A DNA stretch of 64,000 nucleotides from Pleurodeles waltl. Taxonomy: Eukaryota > Chordata > Amphibia > Caudata > Salamandridae. The notes beneath the pieces were generated by a model. It did no database searches, was not told the DNA's origin, and saw only the letters and a program-made list of their open reading frames with translations. The stretch is taken from contig NC_090451.1 of assembly GCF_031143425.1 (NCBI RefSeq), forward strand, positions 352,292,339 through 352,356,338, written 5' to 3'. A program made the position numbers and the translations under genes. Below are positions 1 through 12,275 of this stretch, one piece after another. Position 1 is the stretch's first letter. Each line of letters begins with the position of its first letter.

Positions 1-1476
1 GCGTTACAGAGTTGCAGTAGTCGTCTATGCTACTTTGTTGCAGTTTTGCAGGCTTCCAGCGTGGTCAGCAGTCGATTCCTTGGCAGAAGGTGAAGAGAGA
101 GATGCAGAGGAACTCTGATGAGCTCTTGCATTCGTTATCTAAGGAATCCCCAAAGACAGAGACCCTAAATAGCCAGAAAAGAGGGTTTGGCTACTTAGGA
201 GAGAGGATAGGCTAGCAACACCTGAAGGAGCCTATCAGAAGGAGTCTCTGACGTCACCTGCTGGCACTGGCCACTCAGAGCAGTCCAGTGTGCCAGCAGC
301 ACCTCTGTTTCCAAGATGGCAGAGGTCTGGAGCACACTGGAGGAGCTCTGGGCACCTCCCAGGGGAGGTGCAGGTCAGGGGAGTGGTCACTCCCCTTTCC
401 TTTGTCCAGTTTCGCGCCAGAGCAGGGCTGAGGGGTCCCTGAACCGGTGTAGACTGGCTTATGCAGAAATGGGCACCATCTGTGCCCATGAAAGCATTTC
501 CAGAGGCTGGGGGAGGCTACTCCTCCCCAGCCCTAACACCATTTTCCAAAGGGAGAGGGTGTAACACCCTCTCTCTGAGGAAGTCCTTTGTTCTGCCTTC
601 CTGGGCCAGGCCTGGCTGGACCCCAGGAGGGCAGAAACCTGTCTGAGGGGTTGGCAGCAGCAGCAGCTGCAGTGAAACCCCGGGAAAGGCAGTTTGGCAG
701 TGCCAGGGTCTGTGCTAGAGACCCGTGGGATCATGGGATTGTGCCAATTATGCCAGGATGGTATAGAGGGGGCAATTCCATGATCATAGACATGTTACAT
801 GGCCATATTCGGAGTTACCATTGTGAAGCTACATATAGGTAGTGACCTATATGTAGTGCACGCGTGTAATGGTGTCCCCGCACTCACAAAGTCCGGGGAA
901 TCGGCCCTGAATAATGTGGGGGCACCTTGGCTAGTGCCAGGGTGCCCACACACTAAGTAACTTAGCACCCAACCTTTACCAGGTAAAGGTTAGACATATA
1001 GGTGACTTATAAGTTACTTAAGTGCAGTGTAAAAATGGCTGTGAAATAACGTGGACGTTATTTCACTCAGGCTGCAGTGGCAGGCCTGTGTAAGAATTGT
1101 CAGAGCTCCCTAAGGGTGGCAAAAGAAATGCTGCAGCCCATAGGGATCTCCTGGAACCCCAATACCCTGGGTACCTCAGTACCATATACTAGGGAATTAT
1201 AAGGGTGTTCCAGTATGCCAATGTAAATTGGTAAAATTGGTCACTAGCCTGTTAGTGACAATTTGAAAGAAATGAGAGAGCATAACCACTGAGCTTCTGA
1301 TTAGCAGAGCCTCAGTGAGACAGTTAGTCATAACACAGGTAACACATTCAGGCACACTTATGAGCACTGGGGCCCTGGCTGGCAGGGTCCCAGTGACACA
1401 TACAACTAAAACAACATATATACAGTGAAAAATGGGGGTAACATGCCAGGCAAGATGGTACTTTCCTACACTACCC
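1..1476 (-). mobile_element. R1 interspersed repeat, minus-strand copy
   Basis: This segment is closely similar to 27406-28725 along its length (shared stretches include the Ctttgttgcagttttgcag block, the CTGACGTCACCTGCTGGCACTGGCCACTCAGAG region and the final aagatggtactttcctaca). Its reverse complement matches the forward copies at 7506-9681 and 9707-12275. Read on the minus strand it begins TGTAGGAAAGTACCATC near 1476 and runs off the window start, so the copy may be longer. It has no convincing reading frame. TG...CA ends with a short inverted TGTAGGAA could mean either an LTR or a TIR-type non-autonomous element; the class is not resolved. Confidence 0.75.
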
Positions 1477-1960
1477 ATGCCTGTCTGAGGGGTGAAGTAT
1501 ATGTAGTAAAAGGGGAATGTAAGGCTTGGCAAGTAGTTTTAAATGCCAAGTCGAAGTGGCAGTGAAACTGCATGCACAGGCTCTGCAATGGCAGGCCTGA
1601 GACAGGATTGACTGGCTACTTTTGTGGGTGGCACAATCAGTGCCGCAGGCCGACTAGTAGCATTTAATGTACAGGCCCTGGATATATGATATACCACTTT
1701 ACAAAGGACTTGCAAGTAAATTAAATACAATGATTGTGGATACACCAATGTTATCATGTTTAGGGAAAAAGCACATCCACTTTAGCACTGGTTAGCAATA
1801 GTCAAGTGCTCAGAGTCCAAAGGCCAACTAAAGCCAATTCAGTAAAAAGTGGAGGGTAAAAGGTACAAGGTGACCCTGCAGAAGGGGCAGTTTTCAACAA
1901 GCAGCAAAATACCTGCCTGATTCCTAATGGGAAGAAATAGAAGGGACATGGTATATTCAA
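1477..1960. repeat. Probable tail of another interspersed repeat
   Basis: The stretch carries phrases of the same style as the ends of R1 and R2 (actgcatgcacaggctctg, ctttagcactggttagcaatagtcaagtgctcagag), so it is probably the end of a related repeat family. No second copy of this exact block lies in the window, so the call rests on resemblance only. Confidence 0.35.
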
Positions 1961-1970
1961 ATGGAAGTTT

Positions 1971-2190
1971 TGATGGATACATCTGACCTCAGATTCCTCA
2001 CCTTTAGAATAATTCCAAGTGATAGACTGGATCTATATTTTAATGAGAAATTGGTCCCGTACAGGCGGTGCCTTTGGACTCCACAATGGCTTTGTACTGC
2101 CTCAGAAGTGACATTGCAGAGCCACATGTAGGCTCACCCTCTGCATGCTGACATCAGTTTTTATTCTTTTTTTCCCATACTCTTCAGTGC
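1971..2190 (+). repeat. Solo or relic DIRS-type left terminal repeat
   Basis: The order of short blocks matches the left inverted terminal repeats of the DIRS copies at 4353 and 13258: a GATGGATACATCTGACCTCAG start, then cagattcctcaccttt, a block containing gactggatct, and finally gctgacatcagttttt followed by a T-rich run. No gag follows, so it is either a solo terminal repeat or the end of an otherwise lost copy. Confidence 0.45.
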
Positions 2191-4340
2191 AGATTTGGAG
2201 CTCCACTCTCAGCTTCATCATTTCTACTAACACCTTTATTCCACATAGACAGTGTGCCAGGGAAAACGTCTCCCCCCCTCACCCCTGTAGTGGATCCTAT
2301 TTAGTTTTAATGGGAACAGGAGTGAGTTCAGCTTATTCTTTGGCTTGAGGCCTTGTCCCCATCGCCTAGTGACTTTTACCTACTTAGCATGCTCTGTTTT
2401 TGCACATTTATGTAATTATTTCTTCCAAGATGGCTGCCATGTTTATAGTTAGGAAGATGTTTTAGTTTCACGCTATCATTGCCACTCTGTAAAGGTGTCA
2501 CTATCAGCGTCAAAGAAATATGAGATAAGTAGATTTTCACATCATGTACTTTCCCACTTTCGTGCGACAGTAACATAATACCTTTTCAGGGAATTGTTTA
2601 TATATGTGCCGCCCCAACCATGCCTTCTTATCTATTGTTTGGGAACATACCTGTGTCAGGGGTCCTACAAGATCTGTATAAATATATCTCACACAGACAA
2701 GATAATCAGAGGGATTCCTACCAGATGCCATCAACGCTATCTATGCTACACGTTGCCTTGATGCTGGCCCTGTCTTCGTGTCCCCAACGAGTCTGGTCTA
2801 GAGACCTCATAACAAGGGTTGGGGGGCTCTTCTCTTGGACATGGCATTGGCAGATTAGGTTTAACACACCTAGCTCTCTTTAGGTTAGAGATTAGGTTTA
2901 TCAAACTAGGGTATTAGCGCCTATTTCACATCTATTTCATATTACGTTATTGGAGGATGGTGGGGGTCTTTGTATTCACGACTCTCGTTTTTACCATTCT
3001 GTTTCTTGCATCGTTCATTATCCTAATCATTGCAGCCCATGCAATTTACAGTAGATTGCAGTCTTGTTAATAAAACCTATTGAAAACTACAGCATCTCTT
3101 TCATTGCCTGTGTTTGACTGAGACATGTTGTTCATGTGAGAAAAGGGTAATCTCTGTTTAACCACGACTCCCGTGAATTGTCTCCCTCTTGAGTCCATGC
3201 TCAAAGACTGCCACAAATCACCTTTTACTGTTTGAGTTTTTGGTGAGGTACTGCTTGTAAGCTGGGAGGGTTGAGCCGACAGCTGCGACTTGTTGTAGGA
3301 TTGGCCTAGTCACCTACAAACAAAAGTGCTGTCATCCTTAAACCTGCAGTCTTGCTTAGAGCAAGAGTCAAACTACGACACCCCCTCTCCCCACACCACC
3401 CCAGTATGGCAGGTATTACACAGGGCCCCAACTGCAGGAAACATGATGCTGGTTGCACACCTACACAACATTTCCTTATGGTGCCTGTGTTCTGGATACA
3501 GCTGAACGTCTTACAGGCAGTAAAGGAGCAGGAAATAAAACTACGTAGAGGAATAAGAAGAGGTTACACTCAAAAACAACAATCCTACTCCAAGGCATGG
3601 ACATTTCCTTTCCATCTACCACGGCCACTCCTGCATCAAATCCTGATTATCTGTGAAAATATTCAGGGAAAGTCCAACTGCAGCATAAGTACAAAAAGGC
3701 CAGGTAGGGTTCATACCTCTCTCACCAACCAGAACAGATGAGAAGTATCACAGTTGTCACTGCAAGGGCCCCACTCTGCAAGTGTCTTTTAGTTCTGAGA
3801 CCAATCTGGGGTGGGTCCATGCCTATCAATGAGGCCATGCTGCAGATATTTGAGGTGACACTGGCTCCCTCTGAAGTGTCTTCAGGCCACGTGGGACCAC
3901 CACTAATTTGTCCGCCAATTAGTCGATCCCATGTGCTGAGCATAGGGCAGCTGACGTTCTTGATTTACACCATCTGCAATTGAAACAAAGTCGGATTTAT
4001 TGACTGACATTTTACAGTCCAGTCCTGCCACATCAGAGTCATTGCTGCCTTCCAGTGAGGCCCTAACTGATACTTTAATGGCTACTTGGACAAAGCTGTG
4101 CTTCGTTACCTCAGTAAGTTGCCAAGTGGCTAGATGACCGAGACCTGCCCCGAGTTACCTGTTTTTTCTTACCGAGCATGCATCACCAGAAAGCTTAGTG
4201 GTCTAGGCAGCCACAAGCAAAATAAACCCTGGTGCCTTCCTTTCTGCACTGCAAGATAGAGCATAGAAGTGCACCAACACATTTGGCAAGACCTCTGCCC
4301 ATATGGCCATGCGCTCCCTCAGTGCGGTCTGTCTTCTAGG
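2191..4340. other. Unassigned intergenic DNA
   Basis: No reading frame here has recognisable domains, and no repeat boundaries are visible. The only frames are short, such as 3352-3741, and have no family resemblance. I see nothing I can support. Confidence 0.5.
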
Positions 4341-4688
4341 CTGTTATGCACACACTATCTGATAAGACACATCTAGCCACAGATTCCTTACCTTTGAGTT
4401 TCCCCAGGCAACAGAATGGATCTTTTTTTTTTTTTTGTGTGAGCAGTACCTTACGTTTGAATTTCCCCAGGCGTCAGTCTGGATCTGACAATTGTTTTGG
4501 CAGGTGGCTCCAATTGTTTCCTTCAGGCTTTGTCTATGCCGAAAGTTATGTTGTCACCTATATATACTCCACCTCAGTGCCCGAACATCAGTTTTTTTTT
4601 TCTGCTCTAGCTAGTGCTGGTCTGTGAAGTGCAGCCCCCTGTCAGTTTTCAACGTTTTGTTGAATTCTTTTTAGGTGTATCAAGGATG

Positions 4689-6253
4689 TCTTTGAGAAAC
4701 ACATGACTTAAGCTGTGTGGCACCTGTCAGTGTACCATGTCGGTTACAGGCCCCTATCTGGTCTGTTTATGGTGTCACAAGAGTGGTCGTGACTCCAAGT
4801 CTTGCTCTAACTGCTGGGTCACTGCCCCAAAGGCTTTGAGGGAGCGGTCCCTGTAGCTGCTAGCGGCCCTGCAGGTGACACCACATTGCATGACTCCTCA
4901 GCGATCTCGATCAGGGCAAGGTCACGGGACCACTCCACGAGCACCAAGTCCTGTTCGGCCCACTCAAAGTCCTCGGGACACTCAGCTCAGATAAAGGACT
5001 TTTCCATGGCCATGTATTTGAGTGGGCCGATCCCTCCGGAGCGCCGTTGGACCCTGTGAAGTTAAAGGGGGCCCCACCAGGTTCTATGCTGGCAGCTTCG
5101 GCTTTAGCTCCGATGGGCCCCCGTGGATCCGATCTTGCCACTGCAACCTTCTCCAATGCTGATGGTGCCTGCGGAGCCAGCCCCATTCTGATCCCAGACG
5201 ACTCGGAATGACGTTGCTTGACGCTGATTCTGGTGCCGACAGGACTCATGGGTCCTAGGTTGCCTCCTGACCCCTATTCAGAAGGGTTTGGCATGTGGCA
5301 AGAATGAGAGGTCACTGGACCCTTTAGAATACCAGTTGGAAGGACAGGAGTCCGTGGACTGGTGTGAGGAACTGGGAGATGTTAGTTGACTGGATACCTC
5401 TCCAGATCCTGGCTTGCATTCTCCCCCTACTGTGGCTACGGAGGAGGGAGCATCTTATGTAATGGTGGTGATGAGGGCAGTTGAGGTCCTCGAATTACCC
5501 TCTGTGGCAGTCAAGACTAACATCTTGACGGAAGTGCTTCAGCACAGAGCTTCCTCTTCTGAACCCCTGCTCCCCTTTAACAAAACACTTACAGATGTCC
5601 TGCTGGGAACCTGGTCCAAGCCCAGCACAGGGGCTCCTGTGAACAGGACAATTGCCCGCTGCCATCACTCCACCCCAGGGGACACATCTTTTCTCACCCC
5701 ACACCCTACCCCAGAAAACTTGATAGCCCAGGCTTCCACCTCCCATAGCGCTTTCTCTGCCACTCCCACAGACAGGGAATCCAAGAGGCTGGATACCTTA
5801 GGCATGAAAATGATTTCTTCCACCAGCCTTGCATTGCGGTCGGTGAAGACCGCATGCCTCTTGGGCTGCTACTACCACACACTGTGGGACACGGTTGTGC
5901 AAGTGCTGCCTCATGTCCCGGAGAAGGCCTGGGCCATTCGCTCCCAAGCGGTCAAGGATGGGAGAGATGCAGCCAATTTCACCATCAGGTGTCCTTTGGA
6001 TACGGCCGACTTGCTGGGCAGAGCGGTTTCATCGACTGTGGTACTTCGAAGTCATGCCTGGCTGAGGACATCTGGCTTTTCAAGGGATGTCCAGGCAAAC
6101 CATATGGACATGCCCTTCGATGTTGCTCGTCTTTTCAGAGAGATGGCAGAGTTGATGATGGCGTGCTTTAAGGACTTGCGGGCTATGACCAAGTCCTTGG
6201 GCCTTTCAGTACCCACACATCCCCAGTCTGCCTTTCGCCCCTTTTGTGGATAG
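4689..6253 (+). pseudogene. DIRS-A gag-like protein, decayed
   Basis: The N-terminal part has the Cys/His cluster typical of these gag proteins (CxxC, DPH-like segment, CLWC, CSNC, then APKALRERS), interrupted by stops soon after the start near 4689. From 5414 a 279-residue open stretch matches DIRS-1 gag almost collinearly: NVATEEGAS-type motif, ILTEVLQ, LLGTWSKPSTGAPVNR, DRESKRLD, the HTLWDTV block, QAVKDGRDAA and LDTADLLGRA. This is the longest undisturbed gag stretch in the window apart from the comparable DIRS-1 segment. The frame ends at 6253 with FRPFCG where DIRS-1 has LRPF and a stop. Gag in DIRS elements is thought to package element RNA; this copy cannot make the whole protein. Confidence 0.75.
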
Positions 6254-6370
6254 GGAAGGGGTGTGCCACTGTGCCAACCCTATGCCAGCCACCATTCTGC
6301 GCAAGCTTTCCAAGCTTTGCGTTGTCGTGGGCGCAGTGCATACAAACCCTGAGGCCCAGGTAGCCAGAGG

Positions 6371-7505
6371 TTGGCCACAACTACCAACCCCTGGCAGCCT
6401 CTAAGCCCTCCTAATCTGATCCTAAAAGATCATGGGTGTTCAGTTGGCAAGAGAATACACCATCTCCACCACAGGGAGTCCATTACATCTGATAGGTGGG
6501 TTTTGCAGAGAGGGATTCAGATATCAGAAGTAGTCAGTGGTTGCTATTCCCACTACTTTGATACCCAAAAGAACAAGGGGCTTCGACCTATCCTAGACCT
6601 CCAAACCCCCAATTTCTTTCTCAAAAAGGAGACATTCAAGATACTTGCTTTAGCTCCGGTCTTGTTTGCCCTAGACTAAAGAGACTGGATGGTAACGTAG
6701 GATTTGCAGGACCCATATTTCCATATTCCCATCCTGCCTGCCCAAAGATGTTAACCGCAGTTCAAGTTAGGACAAGAGCATTTTCAGTTCCCCCTCCTAC
6801 CCTTTGGCCTTATCGGCGCCCCTCGGGTGATCCCCAAGGTAATGGCGGTGGTCGCAGCTCATCTGCAGAGATTAAGGTTTCTGTCTTCCCCAAGCTTGAC
6901 GACTGGCTGTTGAAGGCGGGCTCGCCCCAGGCTGTTGTCTTCCACCTGCAGAGGACCTGCTGCATTCACTGGGGTTCACTATCAACATGCTGAAGTCACA
7001 CCTGACTCCCTCTCAGATGTTCTCTTTCATCTGAGCTGATCTGGTTTCAGTGCAGTTTCAGGCTTATCCTCCCAAGCTTGTGAGACCAGGATATTCAGAC
7101 TGTGATACCGATGTTCAAGCCTCTATCCTGGATTTTGATGAGAATGACTGCTGCCATCGGACACATGCCTGCTGACGTATGCATGCTCTCTACTGGGACT
7201 TGAAGTTTAAATGGGTGCAGCATTTAGGAGAATCTCTCTGACATGGTCCAGATCTCGGAGGGAACCTCAAAAGACCTGCAAAAGACGTACAGTGGTGGTT
7301 AACAAACTGCGATCAGGTCAGAGGCAGACTCCTCTTCCGTCCCCAACCAGAATTAACAGTGGTGACAGGAGCGTCACTCATGGGATGGGGCAGCCATCGA
7401 GGAGAGTTGGAGATCAGAGGTCTCTGGTGGAACCCGGACTCCACACCAACTTGCTGAAGCTCTGACTGATCCAGCTAGCATTGAAAGCATTTCTTCCCTC
7501 TATCA
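6371..7505 (+). pseudogene. DIRS-A reverse transcriptase/RNase H remnant
   Basis: Frame fragments match DIRS-1 pol in order. A piece with ITSDRWVLQ is joined directly to one with SEVVSGCYSHYF, KNKGLRPILDL and FFLKKETFK, so the segment between them in DIRS-1 (about 15610-15765) is deleted. The catalytic region is broken: the YLDD region reads through frameshifts near 6895, where an ..LDDWLLKA-like peptide is still visible. An RNase H start (VVTGASLMGWGS-like) is seen near 7360. The remnant stops at the R1 junction. It is non-functional. Confidence 0.75.
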
Positions 7506-9681
7506 AACATGTTGGAATCCTACCCCAATACTGTTGTCAATATTGGTTGTATGATTCCATGCACACTGGAGGCTCCTTAGAGGACCCCCAGAATTGCTCC
7601 TACCAGACTTCTAGGGTTTTCTAGGCGCCTGCACTGCTGCCACCCCTCAAACAGGTATCTGCCCTCTTGCCGCTCAACCAGCTCAGGCAGAGGGAGGCAG
7701 AACAAGGGATTTCCTGTGTTACATGGTTTGGGAGGGTAGCCTCCCCAAGTCACCCTTATGCTTTGAAGGACACATTTGATGCCCTCCTTGCATAAACCAG
7801 TTTGCACCAGTACAGGGACCCCCGGTCCCTGCTCTGGCACGAAACTGGACAAAGGAAAGAGAATTGACCACTCCCCTGTCCATCACCACCCCAGGGGTGG
7901 TGCCCAGAGCTCCTCCAGGTGGCCACTTGATTCTGCCATCTTGAATCGAATGTTGGCAGAGGCCCCTGGAAGCATCTGAGTGGCCAGGCCAGATAGGTGA
8001 CGTCGCAGGCCCCTCCTGATAGGTGGTCACCCTGTTAGGTGACCAAACCCCCTTCCTGTGCTATTTAGGGTCTCACTCTGAGATGGGTCCTCAGTTTCGA
8101 TGTGCTAGATTCCAGCAGGACTCCTCTGCATTGTTTACTTCATCTTCTGGCCACTGGCACTGCAACTGGACCCTCGAGGAACCGACAATCTACAACTACG
8201 GCAACAACTCAACTCTGCAACATTGTTTCTCCAGCACCTTCCAGCAACTGCAATATTTCCCCGACTGTGCATCCTCTGAGGGTGACGAGTCTTCAGCCTG
8301 CACAAGAAGTGAAATGGAATCTCCCTTGGAGTGAAGGAATCACTCCCCTGCATCCACAGGCACCAACTGCAATGACGACCGGCTGCATGGATCTTCTCTC
8401 CTCTAGAGCTGCGTGGATCCTGCATCGCAGGTGGAGGTCTGGAGTGGTCCCCTTGGTCTTCTCTACCAGCTGTCCAACTTGGGAGATGGTAAGCCCTTGT
8501 CTCTCCTTGCAGGATAGTACCCCTGTGCAGCTACAAAGGCTTGTGTGTTCCTCCAAGCAATCTTCAGGTTCTGTGTAGCCCTGGCCCCCAGCACTTCTCC
8601 CTGCAGCGTACAGTCTCCGCCTGCTGCTCCAGCGAGGTGGAATACTTCTTCAGGTGTGCTGAGTGGGCCTCACTGCAACTCCTGTGCCTGCTGCCCGTGG
8701 GTCGCCTGGGAGGGCTGCCTCCTTCTTGTGGCTCTCCCAGCTGCTGATGGTCACAGTGGACTCCCCTTCTTGGGTCGAGTCCCCTGGAACTTGCTAGTCT
8801 TCTTCAGCCTTGTAACCTTCTTCTCCGACTCTTGCATTTGCCAAGGCTTGTAGTGGTTCTCCAGCACCACTAACCTGCAACATCTTGACCGCCGGCGTGG
8901 GACATCACTTACATCACTTTTGGAACTCCTCTTCGGCTCCTGTGCTGCACTGGTGACCTTCTACGTCCACCGTAGACTTGGTCCTGCATCCACAGAAGGA
9001 CGGGTAGTTGCTCCTGCCACAACTGGACACTCCAACTCCAACTGGACTTGGTCCCCCTCCTTTGCTATCAGGATCTGTGGATGGGTTCTTCCAGTCTTGG
9101 TTGAGTCCTGCACAATCTTTTTCCAAAGGCCTCCTGTTGATTTTGGGTAAAACCAGGTACTTACCTCTGCTCTCCTGGTCACTGGGGTACACTTTCGTAC
9201 TCACCTCTTGGAGTCCCTAGGTCCTCCAGCTCCCTTCTACAGATCCCACTCACTTGATTGGGGGACTGCCATTCACATTACACTTTTTAGTATATGGTGT
9301 GGCCCTCCCTATTTGCTATTGCTTTTACCAATGCTTATTTCTTTCTATGCTATTTACAGATTGCTAGTGTGTATATAGTAGCTTGTTTACTTTCCTTTAG
9401 TTGCGGGATTCCCTAATTAGTTTCCTAGTATTTGTGTTACTACAATAAGGTACCTTTATTTTTTTTAACACTGTGTGGTTCTTTCATGTGCATAAGTGCG
9501 GTGTGACCATAGTGGTTTTGCATAAGCTTTGCATGTCTCCTGGATAAGTCTTGGTTCCTCATCCATGGCTACCTAGACACTGCCTACACTTCACTAATAG
9601 GGAGTACCTGGACCTGGTATAAGGTGATAACAACATAGGTGCTCACCACACACCACGCCAGCTTCCTACACCCCAAGCTAA
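7506..9681 (+). mobile_element. R1 interspersed repeat, forward copy 1 (5' truncated)
   Basis: The copy begins abruptly at the DIRS-A junction with catgttggaatcct, which matches internal R1 sequence at about 10247. From there it follows the same order of blocks as the copy at 9707-12275: gttccttagaggatcc-like, tttgatgccctccttg, ccaggtggccacttgattctgccatctt, a TATTTAGGG box, a CT-rich central part, then tgtggttctttc. It ends in cagcttcctaca at 9681. The CT- and CA-rich middle (8100-9230) gives long open frames on both strands that are compositional, with no domain signature. Confidence 0.75.
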
Positions 9682-9706
9682 TAGTTTAACTTGCTGTGTG
9701 TAGGAA

Positions 9707-12275
9707 AGTGCCATCTTTCTAGCATAGTTACCCCCACTTTTCGCCTGATAGTGTGTTTAGACTGTAGTCCACTGGGATCCTGCTATAACCAGGACCCCAT
9801 TGACTGTGCTCTCTTCCTCTAAATGTGGTTGTTGATAACCTTTTTTACGTCCACAGTTGGCATACTTGTGCCCCCATGTAAGTCCCTAGTATATGGTACC
9901 TAGGGCATTGCTACACCAGGGGTCCCCCATGGGCTGCAGCATGTATTGTGCCACCCATGGGAGCCTGGGTGAAATGGTGCATGCACCCTTTCACCACTGA
10001 AGCTGGTCACTGCACTTAGACATTATAAGTCACCCCTCTAGTAGGCCCTCCAGCCCAAGGGCAGGGTGCATATCTCTAAGTGTGAAGATAACCCTGCATG
10101 AGCAGGGTACCCCTACAGCCCCCAGGCCGGTTCTTGGACTCTGTAAGTGCGGGGGAGCCATCTTAAGGTATGTAATGGACACTGGGCAACATGAGTGGTC
10201 CAGCTACATAATGGCTTCTCCAAACCTAGGCATGCTTGGTATCAAGCATGTTGGAATCATGCAACTACACCGATTCCAGTATTAGTTGGATGACACCATG
10301 TATTCTGGGGGTTCCTTAGAGGATCCCACAGTTCTGCCCGTGCAGCCTTATTGAGTCTAGCTGCCAGCCCATGCTGCTGCTGACCCCAGACACTGTTCTG
10401 CCCTCCTGCTGGTGAGCCAGGCTCAGGACAGAGAAGCAGAACAAAGGATTTCCTGCCAGGGTGAGGTGTGACCACCTCCCCCTGTATATTAGGTGTCTGA
10501 GGGCTGGGGTGGGGTGGTCTCTGAGTACCACCAGATTGATTTGAAGGGCACATTTGATGCCCTCCTTGGGTAAGCGGTTTGCATCAGTTTAGGAACCCCC
10601 AGTTTACACTCTGGCGCAAAACTACACAGAAGGCAGGGGGGTGACCAACCCCCTCGTCCAGCTCCTCCCCTAGGCAGGTGCACAGAGCTCTGCCAGGTGG
10701 CCACTTGATTCTGCCATCTTGGACATAAGATGTGCAGAAGCCATTGATAGCATCTGACGGGTTAGGCCAGGTAAATGACGTCCCTGACTCCCTCTGATAG
10801 GGGGGTTACCTCCGAGAGTGACCAACCCCTTTTAAGGGGTACTTAAGGGCTCCCTCGCGGGTGGGTCCTCAGATTCACCAAGCAAGACTCCAAGGAACTC
10901 TCTGCTAGACATCATCTGCGCCTGGCCTCTGGAACCGTTGTTGGTCTGCTTTGGAACCAAAACGCGTCTGCTTCTGGTGGGAATGCTCCCATTGTACCGT
11001 TGTTTCTCCGGATCCTGTAAGAATTTTGCAACATCCAAGGATGTGCGTCCTCCAGGGTCACAAGGACTCTGTTTGTGCATGAAGGAGTCTCCCTTGGAGT
11101 GAAGGAGTCACTCCCTTGCATCCGCAGGCACCTCAAGACAACGTCGACCGGTTGATGGGATCTGCTGTCCCACAGACATCTGAAGATCCTGCTTCACAGG
11201 TGGTGAGTCTGTGGCCTCATTCGGGTCCTGCTTTTGTTCTAACCAACTTTGAAGACTGGGGGCCCCCGCTCCTGCCACTGGACTGGAACCCCTGTGCACC
11301 CCGACTGTTGCACTTGCCAAGACTTGTTGACTCTTCCTCCAGGAGCTCTTCAGGCACCAAGAATCCCCATCCTCCAGCACTCTAACTTGAAGATCAGCCC
11401 GTGTCTTGCAACTCCTACAAAATGGGACCTCTGTATTCTTGTGCTGGTAAGGCCTCCTTGTGACTCCCTGTGTCTTTTGCCTGTGGGTCACTAGTGGGGG
11501 CTCCATCGACGTCCGCTGGCGTTCTTGTGTGCTGAGGGCCAGCTCGAACTCCCCTTCAAGGGTAAAGTCTCCAGGACCTTCCTGGTCCCCAAAACTTTGC
11601 AAATCCTGCTGCAACTCCTGTTTGCATTTGCCAGTGCTTGTTTGTGACCTGGCTGGTCACTGACCCTCCTGCAATCTGGCGACCAACGAGGGACAGTTCG
11701 TAGGCAACTCCTGGGATCTACTACAGCTCATGAACCCCACAGCCACTGACTTGCAGGAACTTCACCTTCAGGAGGGTGGGCATTGCCACCTGTACTACCT
11801 GGGCACCTCCAAGGGTGCGGGACTCTGTCCCCTTCCTTTGCAGGTCCTTCACGTCCTGAATCTGTCCCTAGGTTCCACCAGCCTGGTTGGGTTCATTATT
11901 TCACATTCTGCTTTTTTAATATATGGTTTGGCCCTCCCATAGAGCCCTGTGTATTTTTATGCTATTTCTGATGGTTATTCTGTGTACATATTGGGTGTAG
12001 ATATCTCCAAAGGGAGATATACCAATGCTAATTTAATAGCTGTGCTGTAATAAAGAATCCTTTGCTTTTGCAACACTGGTGTGGTTCTTTCTTGTGAGTG
12101 AGTTTCTGTCTGACTACTGTGGTATTGCAAATGCTTTACATTCCTCCTGGATAAACTACAGCTGCTCACTTCAGCTACCCCTAGAGAGCTTTTGCTATCT
12201 GGACACCTATTAACTATCACTAAGGGTTGCCTGGAGTCAGTATAGGGTACCACAGCATTGGTGTATAGCCAGCCT
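9707..12275 (+). mobile_element. R1 interspersed repeat, forward copy 2 (nearly full length)
   Basis: The start TGTAGGAAAGTGCCATCTTTC is the same terminus seen reversed at 1476 and 28725. A TATA-like ACTTAAGGG lies at about 10843, an AATAAAG at about 12048 is followed by the tgtggttctttc block, and the copy ends near gtgtatagccagcctcc at 12275, just short of the CTTCCTACA terminus present in copy 1. TG...CA ends with an internal TATA-like box and polyadenylation signal would suit a large LTR. The short inverted TGTAGGAA ends would also suit a TIR element. No protein is encoded. Confidence 0.75.

Larger units (their letters stand above)
4353..7505 (+). mobile_element. DIRS-A: 3'-truncated DIRS retrotransposon relic
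   Basis: The left end (ctatctgataagacacatctagccacagattccttacctt) matches the left terminal repeat of the complete DIRS at 13258. It is followed by a TATATA-containing leader, a gag relic and a pol relic in the same order as in that element. Homology to DIRS-1 stops at about 7505, within the RNase H region (aligning with about 16765 of DIRS-1), where R1 sequence begins. The rest of RNase H, the C-terminal pol domain, the recombinase and the right terminal repeat are missing. Divergence and many lesions show it is older than DIRS-1 but of the same subfamily. Confidence 0.85.

Noticed and set aside
8100..9230. Long open frames on both strands in the CT-rich middle of R1
   Set aside because: They overlap each other, have Ser/Pro/Cys-rich low-complexity translations, and are not conserved between the R1 copies.
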